Assembly (NCBI GenBank): GCA_947497585.1
Contig: CANMHG010000016.1
Location: forward strand, 1-55,899
DNA from: an uncultured Bacillaceae bacterium
Lineage (GTDB): Bacteria > Bacillota > Bacilli > Bacillales > Bacillaceae_L
Direction: 5' to 3'
DNA length: 55,899 nt
Shown here one piece after another: positions 20,579-30,200 of this stretch (the first letter of the stretch is position 1; each line of letters begins with the position of its first letter). A model generated the notes under the pieces. The model was not told the DNA's origin, ran no database searches, and was given only the letters and a program-made list of their open reading frames with translations. Made by a program: the position numbers and the translations under genes.

Positions 20579-20650
20579 TGACCCATACGGGATTCGAACC
20601 CGTGTTACCGCCGTGAAAGGGCGGTGTCTTAACCGCTTGACCAATGGGCC
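20579..20650 (-). tRNA. trnE: tRNA-Glu (anticodon UUC)
   Basis: The reverse complement starts GGCCCATTGGTCAAGCGG and folds into a cloverleaf. The anticodon loop CTTTCAC carries TTC for glutamate, the T loop is GTTCGAATC, and the acceptor stem GGCCCAT pairs with ATGGGTC. The four terminal bases are ATCA, so CCA is not encoded and must be added. It is paired with tRNA-Met as in B. subtilis. Confidence 0.96.
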
Positions 20651-20669
20651 TTATTTTTTGTTCTTAAAA

Positions 20670-20746
20670 TGGTAGCGGCGGAGGGAGTCGAACCCACGAC
20701 CTCACGGGTATGAACCGTACGCTCTAGCCAGCTGAGCTACACCGCC
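20670..20746 (-). tRNA. trnM: tRNA-Met (anticodon CAU, elongator type)
   Basis: The reverse complement starts GGCGGTGTAGCTCAGCTGG and folds into a cloverleaf with anticodon loop TTCATAC (CAT), T loop GTTCGACTC and an encoded CCA end. It has a paired first base (G-U), unlike the initiator tRNA. Its sequence is close to the elongator tRNA-Met of the same B. subtilis locus. Confidence 0.95.
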
Positions 20747-20777
20747 ATAGTAAAAAATCTAAATAAGCACAAGATAA

Positions 20778-20806
20778 ATAATACTTTCTGGAGACGTTTT
20801 CGTCAA
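20778..20806 (-). promoter_or_regulatory. Sigma-A promoter of the tRNA-Met/tRNA-Glu operon
   Basis: The minus strand has TTGACG (20806-20801), a 17-bp spacer and TATTAT (20783-20778), about 32 bp before tRNA-Met. A terminator lies upstream (yabR) and downstream of the pair, so the two tRNAs form their own unit. Confidence 0.75.
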
Positions 20807-20854
20807 TAGTTTTATTTAATAACAGAAAAATAGAAAAACTCGAAGGCTAATAAC

Positions 20855-20884
20855 AAAAAAGCACCCATAAAAGGATGCTTTTAT
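20855..20884 (-). terminator. Terminator after yabR
   Basis: A hairpin AAAAGCATCC / GGGTGCTTTT (minus strand, with one G-U pair) with a short loop is followed by TTTTTTG. It lies 24 bp after the yabR stop. Confidence 0.8.
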
Positions 20885-20907
20885 TATCTATATTCAAGTG
20901 CAGCAAG

Positions 20908-21351
20908 TTAGCCTCTTCTAGCTCCACGTCCACCACGTTTTGATTCAGTGTGGCGTTTTAATGAAGTTAGACGATCTTCGCTATCCTTTAGGAAACGACT
21001 CATTTTTTGTTCAAAGTTTTCTTTAGCACGAGGTGCTTCATTTCTGTTATTGTTGCGCGGACCATTGTTGTTTCGTGGACGATATTCACGTTGTTCACGC
21101 TGTTCACGTTGTGGTTGCTCTTTCGCCTTTTTAATAGACAAACCAATCTTACCATCTTTTTCAACATTAATGACCTTAACTTCTACTTCGTCACCGACTT
21201 TTAGATGTTCATTAATATCTTTTACGTAATTATCAGCAACTTCACTTATATGAACAAGTCCTGTTGTGCCTCCTGGCAGCTCCACGAACGCCCCAAAATT
21301 TGTTATTCCCGTTACTTTTCCTTGCAACTTGCTGCCTACTTCGATTGACAT
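20908..21351 (-). CDS. yabR: S1-domain RNA-binding protein YabR
   Basis: A general stress protein 13/polyribonucleotide nucleotidyltransferase-like S1 protein of unproven role. The 147 residues consist of one S1 OB fold (about 1-75, with GSKLQGKVTGITNFGAFVEL and TTGLVHISEVAD) and a basic low-complexity tail rich in Arg, Asn, Gln and Glu (near 85-115, with REQ repeats), ending KRGGRGARRG. The tail is typical of RNA-binding proteins and somewhat longer than in B. subtilis (128 residues by memory). It has its own strong promoter. Confidence 0.9.
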   Translation of the reverse strand: MSIEVGSKLQGKVTGITNFGAFVELPGGTTGLVHISEVADNYVKDINEHLKVGDEVEVKVINVEKDGKIGLSIKKAKEQPQREQREQREYRPRNNNGPRNNNRNEAPRAKENFEQKMSRFLKDSEDRLTSLKRHTESKRGGRGARRG

Positions 21352-21395
21352 AAAAAAATTGCTCCTCCTTAAAAATTAAAAAATCATCCTATACC

Positions 21396-21425
21396 ATTAT
21401 ACATAATAATAAAAACGAGTGTCAA
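21396..21425 (-). promoter_or_regulatory. Consensus sigma-A promoter of yabR
   Basis: The minus strand has perfect TTGACA (21425-21420) and perfect TATAAT (21401-21396) with an 18-bp spacer. The -35 box overlaps the divIC stop codon, so the promoter starts exactly where the yabP-divIC group ends. Confidence 0.8.
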
Positions 21426-21805
21426 TAAGACGAGGATTCGTCAGCGATTTTAAAGATGATTTCACCATCTTTTGATAAGAAATAGTCTCTTCTAGCAATC
21501 TTGGCTATATATTCATCATCATTTAACTTAACAATTTCTTCTTCGAGATAAATCTTCTCTTCTTTTAACTTTACAAGCTGTTCATCTAACAGTTGACGTT
21601 CGGTTTCTTTTTCTCTAATCACTGCAGATTGTGCCATAAGCGTTGAAATTAAGCCATAAGAAATGATCGCCGCAAAAATGGCAAAGGCTATAAGTCTTCG
21701 AAATAACCCTTTTCGCTTCATGTTGTTTTTTTGTTCTGCTTGTTCATAATTAGTCACATATGGTGTTTGGATCTGAGTTACTTTTTGCTTTCTTATCGCT
21801 GCCAT
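21422..21805 (-). CDS. divIC: Cell division protein DivIC (FtsB-like)
   Basis: A bitopic septal protein that works with FtsL and DivIB in divisome assembly. 127 residues: a basic cytoplasmic N-terminus (about 1-35), one membrane helix near 37-58 (AFAIFAAIISYGLISTLMA), and an extracytoplasmic coiled coil near 62-100 (leucine/glutamate heptads), followed by the conserved DYFLSKDGEIIFKI end. The overall layout and length fit the family. It follows yabQ by 37 bp. Confidence 0.95.
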   Translation of the reverse strand: MAAIRKQKVTQIQTPYVTNYEQAEQKNNMKRKGLFRRLIAFAIFAAIISYGLISTLMAQSAVIREKETERQLLDEQLVKLKEEKIYLEEEIVKLNDDEYIAKIARRDYFLSKDGEIIFKIADESSSY

Positions 21806-21842
21806 TTCAGAATCATTTCCTCCTTACATAACGTAAATCAAT

Positions 21843-22478
21843 TTAAGACTTACGAATTTTATTCCACCATTTAATTATCATATGTTTCATATTCTTTGCA
21901 TGCCTTCGAATACCTGCAAAACTCGTAAAATATTTTAACAAAAATTTCTTCAAATTTTGCGGTAGCATTCTCCATAATAATACCCCAATCCATTTAAACG
22001 GGGAAAGTAAAACTTTTACAAGAACAGTAAAAATGTTTAAAAGTATTTTCCCAATGGCAATAAGAATATTAAGTAGACCCATTAATAAAACAATGATCAA
22101 TTGAATGAATAATTGAATTGGTCGAACAATGAAAAGGTGGAATGTTTTCTCCAAGAAATGATATGTTCTTAGTGCAGCTCGAATCAACACTTCAAGTAAA
22201 CGTTGATAGCCTGTACGTAATAAGCTTTGATAGGCAGCAAATCCACATAGAAGAGCAAGGAATACATAAAAGCGTAGCTCCCCTTCATTCACAGATAAAA
22301 GTATATAAAATATAATGAGGCCTTGTAACACCCAAAACAAGATATCATTAATGAATACAAGCCATCTAGCACGCTTTGGTCGCTTTAGAAAGCGACCATA
22401 TGTATCAAGCGCAGCACCTAAATAGCTTCCCATGCCAATCATGGCAATCATTGTGTAGAATTGTGTCGTTAGGCTCAT
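21843..22478 (-). CDS. yabQ: Spore cortex protein YabQ
   Basis: A mother-cell (sigma-E) membrane protein required for cortex formation in B. subtilis. 211 residues: several membrane segments (about 5-25, 40-62, 68-88 and the aliphatic stretch near 115-160) and a basic C-terminal tail (FKWIGVLLWRMLPQNLKKFL to the end). The C-terminal tail is longer than a bare core YabQ domain. The start overlaps the yabP stop by four bases (ATGA), so the two are coupled. Confidence 0.92.
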   Translation of the reverse strand: MSLTTQFYTMIAMIGMGSYLGAALDTYGRFLKRPKRARWLVFINDILFWVLQGLIIFYILLSVNEGELRFYVFLALLCGFAAYQSLLRTGYQRLLEVLIRAALRTYHFLEKTFHLFIVRPIQLFIQLIIVLLMGLLNILIAIGKILLNIFTVLVKVLLSPFKWIGVLLWRMLPQNLKKFLLKYFTSFAGIRRHAKNMKHMIIKWWNKIRKS

Positions 22479-22786
22479 TTAAATAACTTGCTAAAGAATC
22501 CTTTAGCTTTCTCCGCGTGTTGCTCATCCAAATAGACGATATCAAACACTTTACCTTTTATTGACACTATACCTTTATCCACATCTAGATTTTTCATTTG
22601 TAGATTTTGTCCCCTGATCGCTAAAAAGCCCATTACTGTCTCTAACAAAAACTCTTCGTTATCAAAGCTTTCTACTTGCTTTACTCCTGTAATATCAAGT
22701 AGCCTTCTACTTCTCATAACTACATCATGTTCCTGGACAGTTCCTTTGTTTGATCCATTCGCTTCATAATATTGACTCATCATCAT
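22475..22786 (-). CDS. yabP: Sporulation protein YabP
   Basis: A small protein (103 residues, or 101 if it starts at the third Met) of the YabP/YqfC family, needed for sporulation in B. subtilis and expressed in the mother cell. Family features include RRLLDITGVKQVESFDNEEF near 27-46, ETVMGFLAIRGQNL and the end IKGKVFDIVYLDE. It lies upstream of yabQ with a 4-base overlap. The 153-bp gap upstream must hold its promoter, but I do not see a convincing sigma-E match there. Confidence 0.93.
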   Translation of the reverse strand: MMMSQYYEANGSNKGTVQEHDVVMRSRRLLDITGVKQVESFDNEEFLLETVMGFLAIRGQNLQMKNLDVDKGIVSIKGKVFDIVYLDEQHAEKAKGFFSKLFK

Positions 22787-22939
22787 CCCACGCTTTCTAC
22801 AAGTTGGAAGTAAGAGGTGAGACGGTCATTTAAGATCGTATACCTTCTTTGTAAAACACAAAGCCTCTCCTTCTTTGTTTGGTATATATTTATGAGATTG
22901 GGATGATATTTAGAACAAGCCTCTCCTTTTTATAGGAAA

Positions 22940-23212
22940 TTATAAGAGCTGCGAATCTTCAATTCTTTCTTCTTTAATAATTTCATAAAGTTCTGATGCA
23001 TCTTCTTTTTTTGTTGTTTCCTTCAAATCATTTACTCTAGCTGTTACAAGTTTTTGACCAAAACGGATGGTAAGTGTATCACCGATTTTCACATTGGAAC
23101 TAGCTTTTGCTTGTTCACCGTTTATTAAGATTCTTCCTTGATCTGCTACTTCTTTCGCTAATGTTCGACGCTTTATAATTCGAGATACTTTTAAAAATTT
23201 ATCTAAACGCAT
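22940..23212 (-). CDS. rqcP: S4-domain ribosome quality-control factor RqcP (YabO)
   Basis: An S4-type RNA-binding protein that in B. subtilis works with RqcH on stalled 50S subunits to add poly-alanine tails. From [16 protein letters not shown] it has 90 residues, the family length; an in-frame codon 84 bases upstream would add a non-conserved extension. The S4 fold spans residues 1-60 ([18 protein letters not shown], then [11 protein letters not shown]). The gene lies 53 bp after yabN and before yabP. Confidence 0.93.
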   Translation of the reverse strand: MRLDKFLKVSRIIKRRTLAKEVADQGRILINGEQAKASSNVKIGDTLTIRFGQKLVTARVNDLKETTKKEDASELYEIIKEERIEDSQLL

Positions 23213-23265
23213 GTTTCTATCACTTCTTTCTTTATAAACTAAGATACCTTTTCGATACAACTTAC

Positions 23266-24729
23266 CTAAAGTCCTTGTTTTTTGGACTCTTCCCAAATCA
23301 AATCTAACTCTTCAAGTGAAAGTGATTCCATTTGTTTACCCTGTTTTTTTACCTCTTGTTCTATATAAACGAATCGCCTATAGAATTTTTGGTTGGTTGC
23401 CATAACTGCTTCCTCAGGATCGATTTTATAATATCTTCCAATATTTACAAAGGCAAACATTATATCCCCAAACTCAGCAAGCATCTTCTCTTGGTTAACG
23501 TTTTCTGAATTAAGTTCGGCCTTGAACTCATTCAGTTCTTCAAAAACTTTTTCCCACATTGGCTCGACATGTTTCCAGTCAAATCCAACAGTTGCTGCTT
23601 TTGCTTGATATTTATAAGCCTTAGATAAACCCGGAAGGCTTTTAGAAACACTATCTAGGAGTGATTCTTCATCAATATTTGCTTTCTCCATTTTCTTAAT
23701 TTCGTTCCAGTTACTTATAACATCATCAACGCTATCTGCTGATACATCACCAAACACATGCGGATGTCTTCTAATCATTTTTTCTGTAATTCTTTGAATG
23801 ACATCACTTACAGTGAACATTCCTTCTTCCTCAGCGATTTGGGAATGTAACATGATTTGAAGCAACACATCTCCGAGCTCTTCTGCCATATGATCATCAT
23901 CCTCATTGTCAATGGCTTCAATAAGCTCGTACGCTTCTTCAAGTAAATACTTCTTTAAGGATTTATGTGTTTGCTTTTGGTCCCATGGGCATCCCCCCGG
24001 TCCACGTAATGTAGCTATCACTTTACGTAAAGTTGAAAATTTATGATAAAGCAAACTCTCTTCTTTTACTGGAGGAACATAGATACTTGTTAAGTTTGTA
24101 AGTTCCATTCCTCGGTCCAACTCATACAGAGGAACCTTTTTTATTAGCTGTTGCTCACTTCCAGCGGCAGTTACAATATAAACTTCATAGTCATCTGGAA
24201 ATTGCTCCATTAAGCTTAGTTTAACATCTGATGCAATCATTTGATCATAAACCTGACAGATAATAATATGGTGATTAAGTTGTAAATGGGTGTTATCAAA
24301 AGATAATGCATCAACAAATTGAAATCCTTCAATTGGGTCTATCTCAAGTGCAGCAAAAAGCGGATCAATAAAGCTCTGTCCGCCCTCAACTACTACATTG
24401 TATTCATCCTTTTTTGCCAATAAAAGCTGTACGGTTTTTTCTGCTACTAGTGGATGTCCTGGAACAGCATAAACAATATCTTTATCATTTGCCTGTGTAC
24501 AAAGTTCGTTTACTATCTCTTCATATACATCTTCAAATTGATCATGTTTCTCATAAATTTCATCAAACGATTGAAAGGTTAATCCTTCTTTCACTAAATC
24601 ATTAACGACAGGATGGTCCTTCGTTCGTAAGTATAAATAGCGGGTTTCTTTTATCTTTCGGTATAAACCGAGAGATAACTGATTCAAATCGCCAGCTCCA
24701 AGTCCAATAATACTTATGTTTTTTGCCAT
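23266..24729 (-). CDS. yabN: Tetrapyrrole-methylase-like / MazG nucleotide pyrophosphohydrolase fusion YabN
   Basis: A house-cleaning NTP pyrophosphohydrolase fused to a methyltransferase-like domain. 487 residues: the N-terminal domain (about 1-220) has the SAM-methylase signature [17 protein letters not shown] and [14 protein letters not shown]; the C-terminal half has two MazG repeats, the first with [26 protein letters not shown] and the metal motif EELGDVLLQ near 283-291, the second with [10 protein letters not shown]. The length agrees with B. subtilis YabN. It follows yabM by 15 bp. Confidence 0.94.
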   Translation of the reverse strand: MAKNISIIGLGAGDLNQLSLGLYRKIKETRYLYLRTKDHPVVNDLVKEGLTFQSFDEIYEKHDQFEDVYEEIVNELCTQANDKDIVYAVPGHPLVAEKTVQLLLAKKDEYNVVVEGGQSFIDPLFAALEIDPIEGFQFVDALSFDNTHLQLNHHIIICQVYDQMIASDVKLSLMEQFPDDYEVYIVTAAGSEQQLIKKVPLYELDRGMELTNLTSIYVPPVKEESLLYHKFSTLRKVIATLRGPGGCPWDQKQTHKSLKKYLLEEAYELIEAIDNEDDDHMAEELGDVLLQIMLHSQIAEEEGMFTVSDVIQRITEKMIRRHPHVFGDVSADSVDDVISNWNEIKKMEKANIDEESLLDSVSKSLPGLSKAYKYQAKAATVGFDWKHVEPMWEKVFEELNEFKAELNSENVNQEKMLAEFGDIMFAFVNIGRYYKIDPEEAVMATNQKFYRRFVYIEQEVKKQGKQMESLSLEELDLIWEESKKQGL

Positions 24730-24744
24730 ATCTTTCTACCTTCC

Positions 24745-26358
24745 TTATTTACGAGTTCTTAGTAGAATTGTCGCTTTCTCTCCAAGTGGAAAGTAAGATA
24801 ATTCTTCTCTTGTAAATACATTCCCTCTAATAATTACAAGTATGTACACCATTCCGCCAAGTAAAACTGCTGAAAGCGAATGAAGAGTCGAAAATAACCT
24901 TGAATCAACTATTGCACTAAAAATAATATGTAGAGCACTTTGATATATAAATAGTGTGGAAACCATCCCTCCAGCTGCAACCATTGTCATAACTAAGGTT
25001 CTGTTACTAATAATTTTAATTGGTAACTTTTTATATAAAAATAAAACATTCAAGGTTGCAACTAATAAAAAAGCAATAACAGTAGCAAGGGCAGCACCCA
25101 AAATGGTGTAAGAGGGAATTAGTAGCATATTTAATCCCATTTTAATAAAAACACCTATGATTACACTGACTGCTGGGAAATAAGAATATCCTAGTCCATT
25201 CAGTATAGCTGATATTGTCAAAATAATTGTTGTAAAAAAGATTGAAACCACCAAGATCATTAATTCCAGTGAACCAGTAGAATTCTGAAATAACATTTTA
25301 TTAGTTGGAGTTATAATGCTAGCCAATCCGACGGCAGCACCAACCCCAATAACTACTGCAATTTTCAGAGAGATTCTCACTTTTTTAATAATAAAAGTAA
25401 AATCCTCTCTTTTCTTTGCACTTGCTATAAGTGGAACAAGTGTTAACGACAATGATGTTGCTACGACTGTACCTAATTGGATTAGAGGTTGCCCTCGATC
25501 ATAAACACCTTTTAAGGTCTTAGCTGATGTCTCTTCCAACCCATTTGAGACTAATAATGAATAAAGGGTGAAAGAATCAACTAATTGGATGACGATTAGT
25601 AGTAAACCACTAACACTGATTGTAAGCCCTTGAATAACAATTACCTTAATTGTCCCACGGCTGGACTGTTTTACTTTCCTCCAATTAACCTTCTTGAAAG
25701 GCAATGTTTTTTTATCAAAAAGAAAATAAAATAAGACGAGTATGGCTGAAAAACCACCTAGAACAGATCCGAATATGGCTCCTGCTCCTGCTTCATAAAT
25801 ACCATAACCATTTAATAGCAGTAGATAAGAAAAAAGCAAGATTGTTATCACACGTACAAGCTGTTCAACTATCTGAGATGTTGCAGTAGGTATCATGTTT
25901 TTTCGGCCTTGGAAATAACCACGAAAGAGAGAAATAACCGGTAGTAATAGGAAAGAGAAGGATGTTACTTTAATTAGGGAAGAAAGTTCATAATCCCCCA
26001 TCATACCGGCGATCAAACTTGCTCCCCAATATAAGGTAGAGAAACTAACTAATCCTATTAAGGATAATAAAAAAAACGAGATAATCAGTATTCTTTGTGC
26101 TCCACTATCATCATCATATTCATACCGCTCAGCAATTAATTTCGAAATGACAACAGGAAATCCATATGTAGAAAGGACTAAGGCAATTCCATAGATAGGA
26201 TAGACCTGTTGATATATATAAAACCCTATATCGCCAACAATGTTTTGGTAGGGAACTCGGTAGGCAGCACTTAAGATTTTTGTAATAATACCAGCAATCG
26301 TTAAAATAAATGCCCCTTCTAATAACACTTGGATTTTACTTTTGGATTGGACGCTCAT
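24745..26358 (-). CDS. yabM: MOP-superfamily flippase-like membrane protein YabM (SpoVB/MurJ related)
   Basis: A polytopic polysaccharide-transport protein of the MATE/MOP family with around 14 membrane helices over 537 residues. The start MSVQSKSKIQ has AGGAG six bases upstream; an in-frame codon 66 bases earlier has none. The N-terminus LLEGAFILTIAGIITKILSA and FRGYFQGRKNMIPTA are family landmarks. Its substrate is unknown; lipid II or other polyprenyl-linked sugars are the family guess. Functional overlap with SpoVB is plausible given the sporulation neighbourhood. Confidence 0.88.
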   Translation of the reverse strand: MSVQSKSKIQVLLEGAFILTIAGIITKILSAAYRVPYQNIVGDIGFYIYQQVYPIYGIALVLSTYGFPVVISKLIAERYEYDDDSGAQRILIISFFLLSLIGLVSFSTLYWGASLIAGMMGDYELSSLIKVTSFSFLLLPVISLFRGYFQGRKNMIPTATSQIVEQLVRVITILLFSYLLLLNGYGIYEAGAGAIFGSVLGGFSAILVLFYFLFDKKTLPFKKVNWRKVKQSSRGTIKVIVIQGLTISVSGLLLIVIQLVDSFTLYSLLVSNGLEETSAKTLKGVYDRGQPLIQLGTVVATSLSLTLVPLIASAKKREDFTFIIKKVRISLKIAVVIGVGAAVGLASIITPTNKMLFQNSTGSLELMILVVSIFFTTIILTISAILNGLGYSYFPAVSVIIGVFIKMGLNMLLIPSYTILGAALATVIAFLLVATLNVLFLYKKLPIKIISNRTLVMTMVAAGGMVSTLFIYQSALHIIFSAIVDSRLFSTLHSLSAVLLGGMVYILVIIRGNVFTREELSYFPLGEKATILLRTRK

Positions 26359-26421
26359 GCCAATCTCCTTCCAATCTAAAATATCCTGTGTATTATACCA
26401 CATAATGGATAAAGAGATTAT

Positions 26422-26456
26422 CAAAAAAAGAAAAGGCAGCCTTTAAGCCACCTTTT
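26422..26456 (-). terminator. Terminator after spoVT
   Basis: A hairpin AAGGTGGC / GCTGCCTT on the minus strand (two G-U pairs, 26454-26433) is followed by TTCTTTTTTTG. It separates spoVT from yabM. Confidence 0.8.
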
Positions 26457-26470
26457 CACTTCTAAGTATA

Positions 26471-27007
26471 TTATTGCTCCATTTGACGAGCTAAAAATCC
26501 TGCAGCAGTTTCTACAGCCTTTTGTTCTACTTCTCCAAGTGCTCTTTCTTTGGAGAGAATGACAACAGCGCCAATCGGGTCACCATTTGCAACAATTGGA
26601 CCTACAGTATAGGAGGAAACTGTTTCTTCATTTCCATCAACAATCGAAACTTGTTTCTCCTCAGTCTCCAGAACAGAGCTTCGGTCATCCATTGTTTTTT
26701 CAATTAGTTCACTGACATTCTTATTTAAGTATTCTTTCTTCGACCCGCCAGCCATAGCAATAAATACATCTCTGTCACAGATGAGAACAGGATGGCCTAA
26801 GCTGTCATACAAAGCCTCTGCATACTCTTTAGCAAAATCACTCAGCTCGCTTATAGGTGAGTACTTTTTGAGGATAACCTCTCCGTCACGATCGACAAAG
26901 ATTTCAAGTGGATCCCCTTCCCTAATCCGCAAAGTTCTACGGATTTCTTTTGGAATTACTACTCTACCTAAATCATCAATACGACGAACAATACCAGTTG
27001 CTTTCAT
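26471..27007 (-). CDS. spoVT: Stage V sporulation transcription regulator SpoVT
   Basis: A forespore AbrB-type DNA-binding regulator that tunes sigma-G genes and the return to vegetative state. From MKATGIVRRIDD it has 178 residues, the family length; an ATG 21 bases upstream lacks a well-placed ribosome site. The swapped-hairpin AbrB domain spans residues 1-50 (GRVVIPKEIRRTLRIREGDP), followed by a GAF-like domain (VLICDRDVFIAMAG, PIVANGDPIGAVVI). A sigma-G-type promoter precedes it, and a terminator follows. Confidence 0.97.
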   Translation of the reverse strand: MKATGIVRRIDDLGRVVIPKEIRRTLRIREGDPLEIFVDRDGEVILKKYSPISELSDFAKEYAEALYDSLGHPVLICDRDVFIAMAGGSKKEYLNKNVSELIEKTMDDRSSVLETEEKQVSIVDGNEETVSSYTVGPIVANGDPIGAVVILSKERALGEVEQKAVETAAGFLARQMEQ

Positions 27008-27098
27008 CTTAAGTTGCCTCACTTTCATCTGATGATTAAAGATTTGGTGATGTACAATTTGTCTTTAAAAGAATTTATCACCATTTGTGTGTTGGTTT

Positions 27099-27127
27099 TA
27101 GTATGAGTAACCTACAAAGTTCTATTC
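27099..27127 (-). promoter_or_regulatory. Sigma-G-type promoter of spoVT
   Basis: The minus strand has GAATA (27127-27123), a 17-bp spacer and CATACTA (27105-27099), matching the sigma-G consensus GHATR-N17-18-CATNHTA at every defined position. It lies 90 bp upstream of the start. B. subtilis spoVT is a forespore sigma-G gene. Confidence 0.75.
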
Positions 27128-27219
27128 ATGATGAAAGTGATTTTTTCATATAAAGTGAAATTACTCCAGTTTTCATGTTCGCCAATTTAAAAAGGACTTA
27201 ATCATCTATCAAAAATATT

Positions 27220-30200
27220 TTAGCTAGCATTCACATTTTCTTTTTTTGTATCAGCTAGGGCTTTAATCATATCAGATGCCACAGTGAGCCATTTATCTAC
27301 AATAACGCCTTTTATGTGCAGGACCATTTTTAACTTAGTCCCTTCCATTCCTAGACTAATCATTCTTCCATACTGATTACCGATTATAAATAGTTTATGG
27401 CCATCTATTGTATTACTAGCTTCCTCTGATAAAAGAATAGTGACTTCATTCTTAACTTGTTTTATTTGTTCAACTCGTTCTTTTCTTGCAAAAACCTTCA
27501 TTTCAGCAATCTTAAATAAATAAGAGACTTCTGTTGGGAACTCACCGAAACGATCAATCATTTCTTCTTGCAGTTCTTCAACATCTTCTAAAGTATCAAT
27601 TCCTCTAAAACGCTTATACATATCAATTTTTTGACGTCCATCTGATATATAAGCATCAGGAATATAAGCATCAACTTCTACATCAATTTCAACAGAGAAC
27701 TTCTCCTCACGTGGGATATCTGTTCTTCTCTGTTCAATGGCATCCTTAAGCATTTGTGAGTACAAGTCAAATCCTACAGAGTCAATAAATCCATGCTGCT
27801 GAGCACCTAGGATATTACCCGCTCCACGAATAGATAAATCTCTCATTGCAATTTTGAACCCTGATCCTAATTCAGTAAATTCTTTAATAGCCTGTAGTCT
27901 TTTCTCAGATACTTCCGTCAAAACTTTATCTTTTCTGTATGTGAAATAAGCATAAGCGACTCGATTAGAGCGACCTACCCTACCACGAAGCTGATACAAT
28001 TGTGATAATCCCATACGATCTGCATCAAAAACAATCAGTGTATTAGCATTAGGGATATCAACACCTGTCTCAATGATCGTAGTACTAACTAACACATCAT
28101 ACTGACCATCTAAAAAATTGAGCATGACTGTTTCCAGCTCATTTTCTGTCATTCTTCCATGAGCATAAGCAACCCTTGCATCAGGTACAAGCATTGATAT
28201 TTCTTCAGCTTTTCTTTCAATGTCCTCTACACGGTTATAAAGGAAGAATATTTGACCATCCCTCGCTAACTCTCTCTCAATTGCTTCACGAATCAAACCA
28301 CCATTATATTCAACCACATAGGTTTGTACAGGAAACCTGTTTTCTGGAGGTGTTTCGATAACAGAGAGATCTCTAACCCCTAGCATTGACATGTGTAATG
28401 TTCGTGGTATCGGTGTTGCAGTTAAAGTCAACACATCGATATTAGCCTTTAACTGTTTAATTTTCTCTTTATGAGTTACTCCAAAGCGCTGCTCTTCATC
28501 AATAATTAGCAATCCAAGGTCACGATATGTGATATCTTTTGATAATAAGCGATGAGTACCAACTACAATATCTACTGTACCTGCCTGTAACCCCTTAGTG
28601 GTTTCAGATTGTTGTTTTCTAGTTCTAAAACGGTTTAACAAACCAATGGTAACAGGGAAATCTTGAAACCGTTCACGAATGGTTTCATAATGCTGTTGAG
28701 CTAATATAGTAGTTGGAACAAGAATAGCTACTTGTTTTCCATCATGAATCGCTTTAAATGCCGCGCGAATAGCAACTTCCGTTTTACCGTATCCAACGTC
28801 TCCACATAAGAGTCTGTCCATTGGGCGTTCGCGTTCCATATCCAATTTAATCTCATGAATAGAACGTAGTTGATCCTCTGTTTCTTGGTATGCGAATGCA
28901 TCTTCAAATTCTCTTTGCATGTCACCATCAGGAGAAAAAGCATAACCTTTGCTTGCTTCACGTTCTGCATAAAGCTTTATTAAGTCATCTGCAATATCCT
29001 GTACTGAAGACTCAACTTTCTTACGAACCCTTTTCCAGTCACTACCGCCGAGCTTATATATCTTCGGTTCTTTCCCCTCAGAGCCTACATACTTTTGAAC
29101 CTGATCAATTTGGTCAACCGGGACATAAAGTTTATCATCGCCTTGATAGCGAATATGAATATAATCTTTATGGATTCCGTTAATCTCTAATGTTTCAATA
29201 CCATAATACTTACCAATACCATGGTTAATATGAACAACGTGATCACCAATTTGAAGTTCAGAGTAATTTTTTATTCTCTCTGCGTTAGAAAGCTTTTGTC
29301 TACTCTTTGACTTTTTTAATTTTTTCTTGAAAAGCTCCTCTTCTGTAATGACTGCGAGCTTTTGTAAAGGTAGTTCAAACCCGTCATTTAAATCTCCGAT
29401 AATAATTTGAACTTGCCCAGGAAGAATGTCAGCATCTGTTTTTAATGGGGTGGCATTTATATCATAATCCTCTAACACATTTTGAAGCTTTTTGACTCTT
29501 TCTTCATTTGCACCCAGGAAAACAACTGAGAAATTTCCCTTCTTCCATCGATCAAGTTCTGTTTTCAAAACATGCATTTGACCATGGAAATTTTGCATTT
29601 GCTTACAAGTCATATTTAATATGTTCTGTGGACTTGTATAAGGTACATGCCTTAAAAATAAAGATAAATAAAGCAAAGGTTTAGTTGACTTTTGAATCAA
29701 AACATTAAATTTATGTGAGTGATGCAAGTTCTGAATAGCTTCTCCATTTTCTAGAAGGCCTGTATACCATTCAGCTTCATCCTTATCAAGAGAATCAGAC
29801 ATTTCCTGAATACGACTAATCTCATCCAAAATAACAATTCCATTTTGGGGCAAATAATCTAGTAAACTAGTAGGTCTCTCGTAGAATAGGCTTAAGTATT
29901 TGAACATTTTTTGAGGAAATTGACCATTTTTCAATAGGTCTAGCTCATAAGTTATGTTTTCTAATGTTAATTCCTTAATCTTATCATCTTTAAGATTTTT
30001 TAAAGTAGTAGCTAGTCCCTCTTCTAATGCGTTTATACCTTGACCCAATTGAGTTTTTGCTACCAGTATTTCAGTTGCAGGTCCAATCGTTATGCTGTGA
30101 AGTTTCTGCTGAGAGCGTTGATCTTCGATAACAAATGTTCGGATTGAATCAATTTCCGTATCGAATAATTCAATTCTTATAGGCAATTCTTCAGTCAATG

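Noticed and set aside
28728..28970. 80-codon minus-strand frame inside mfd
   Set aside because: Alternative frame of mfd with no homology features.
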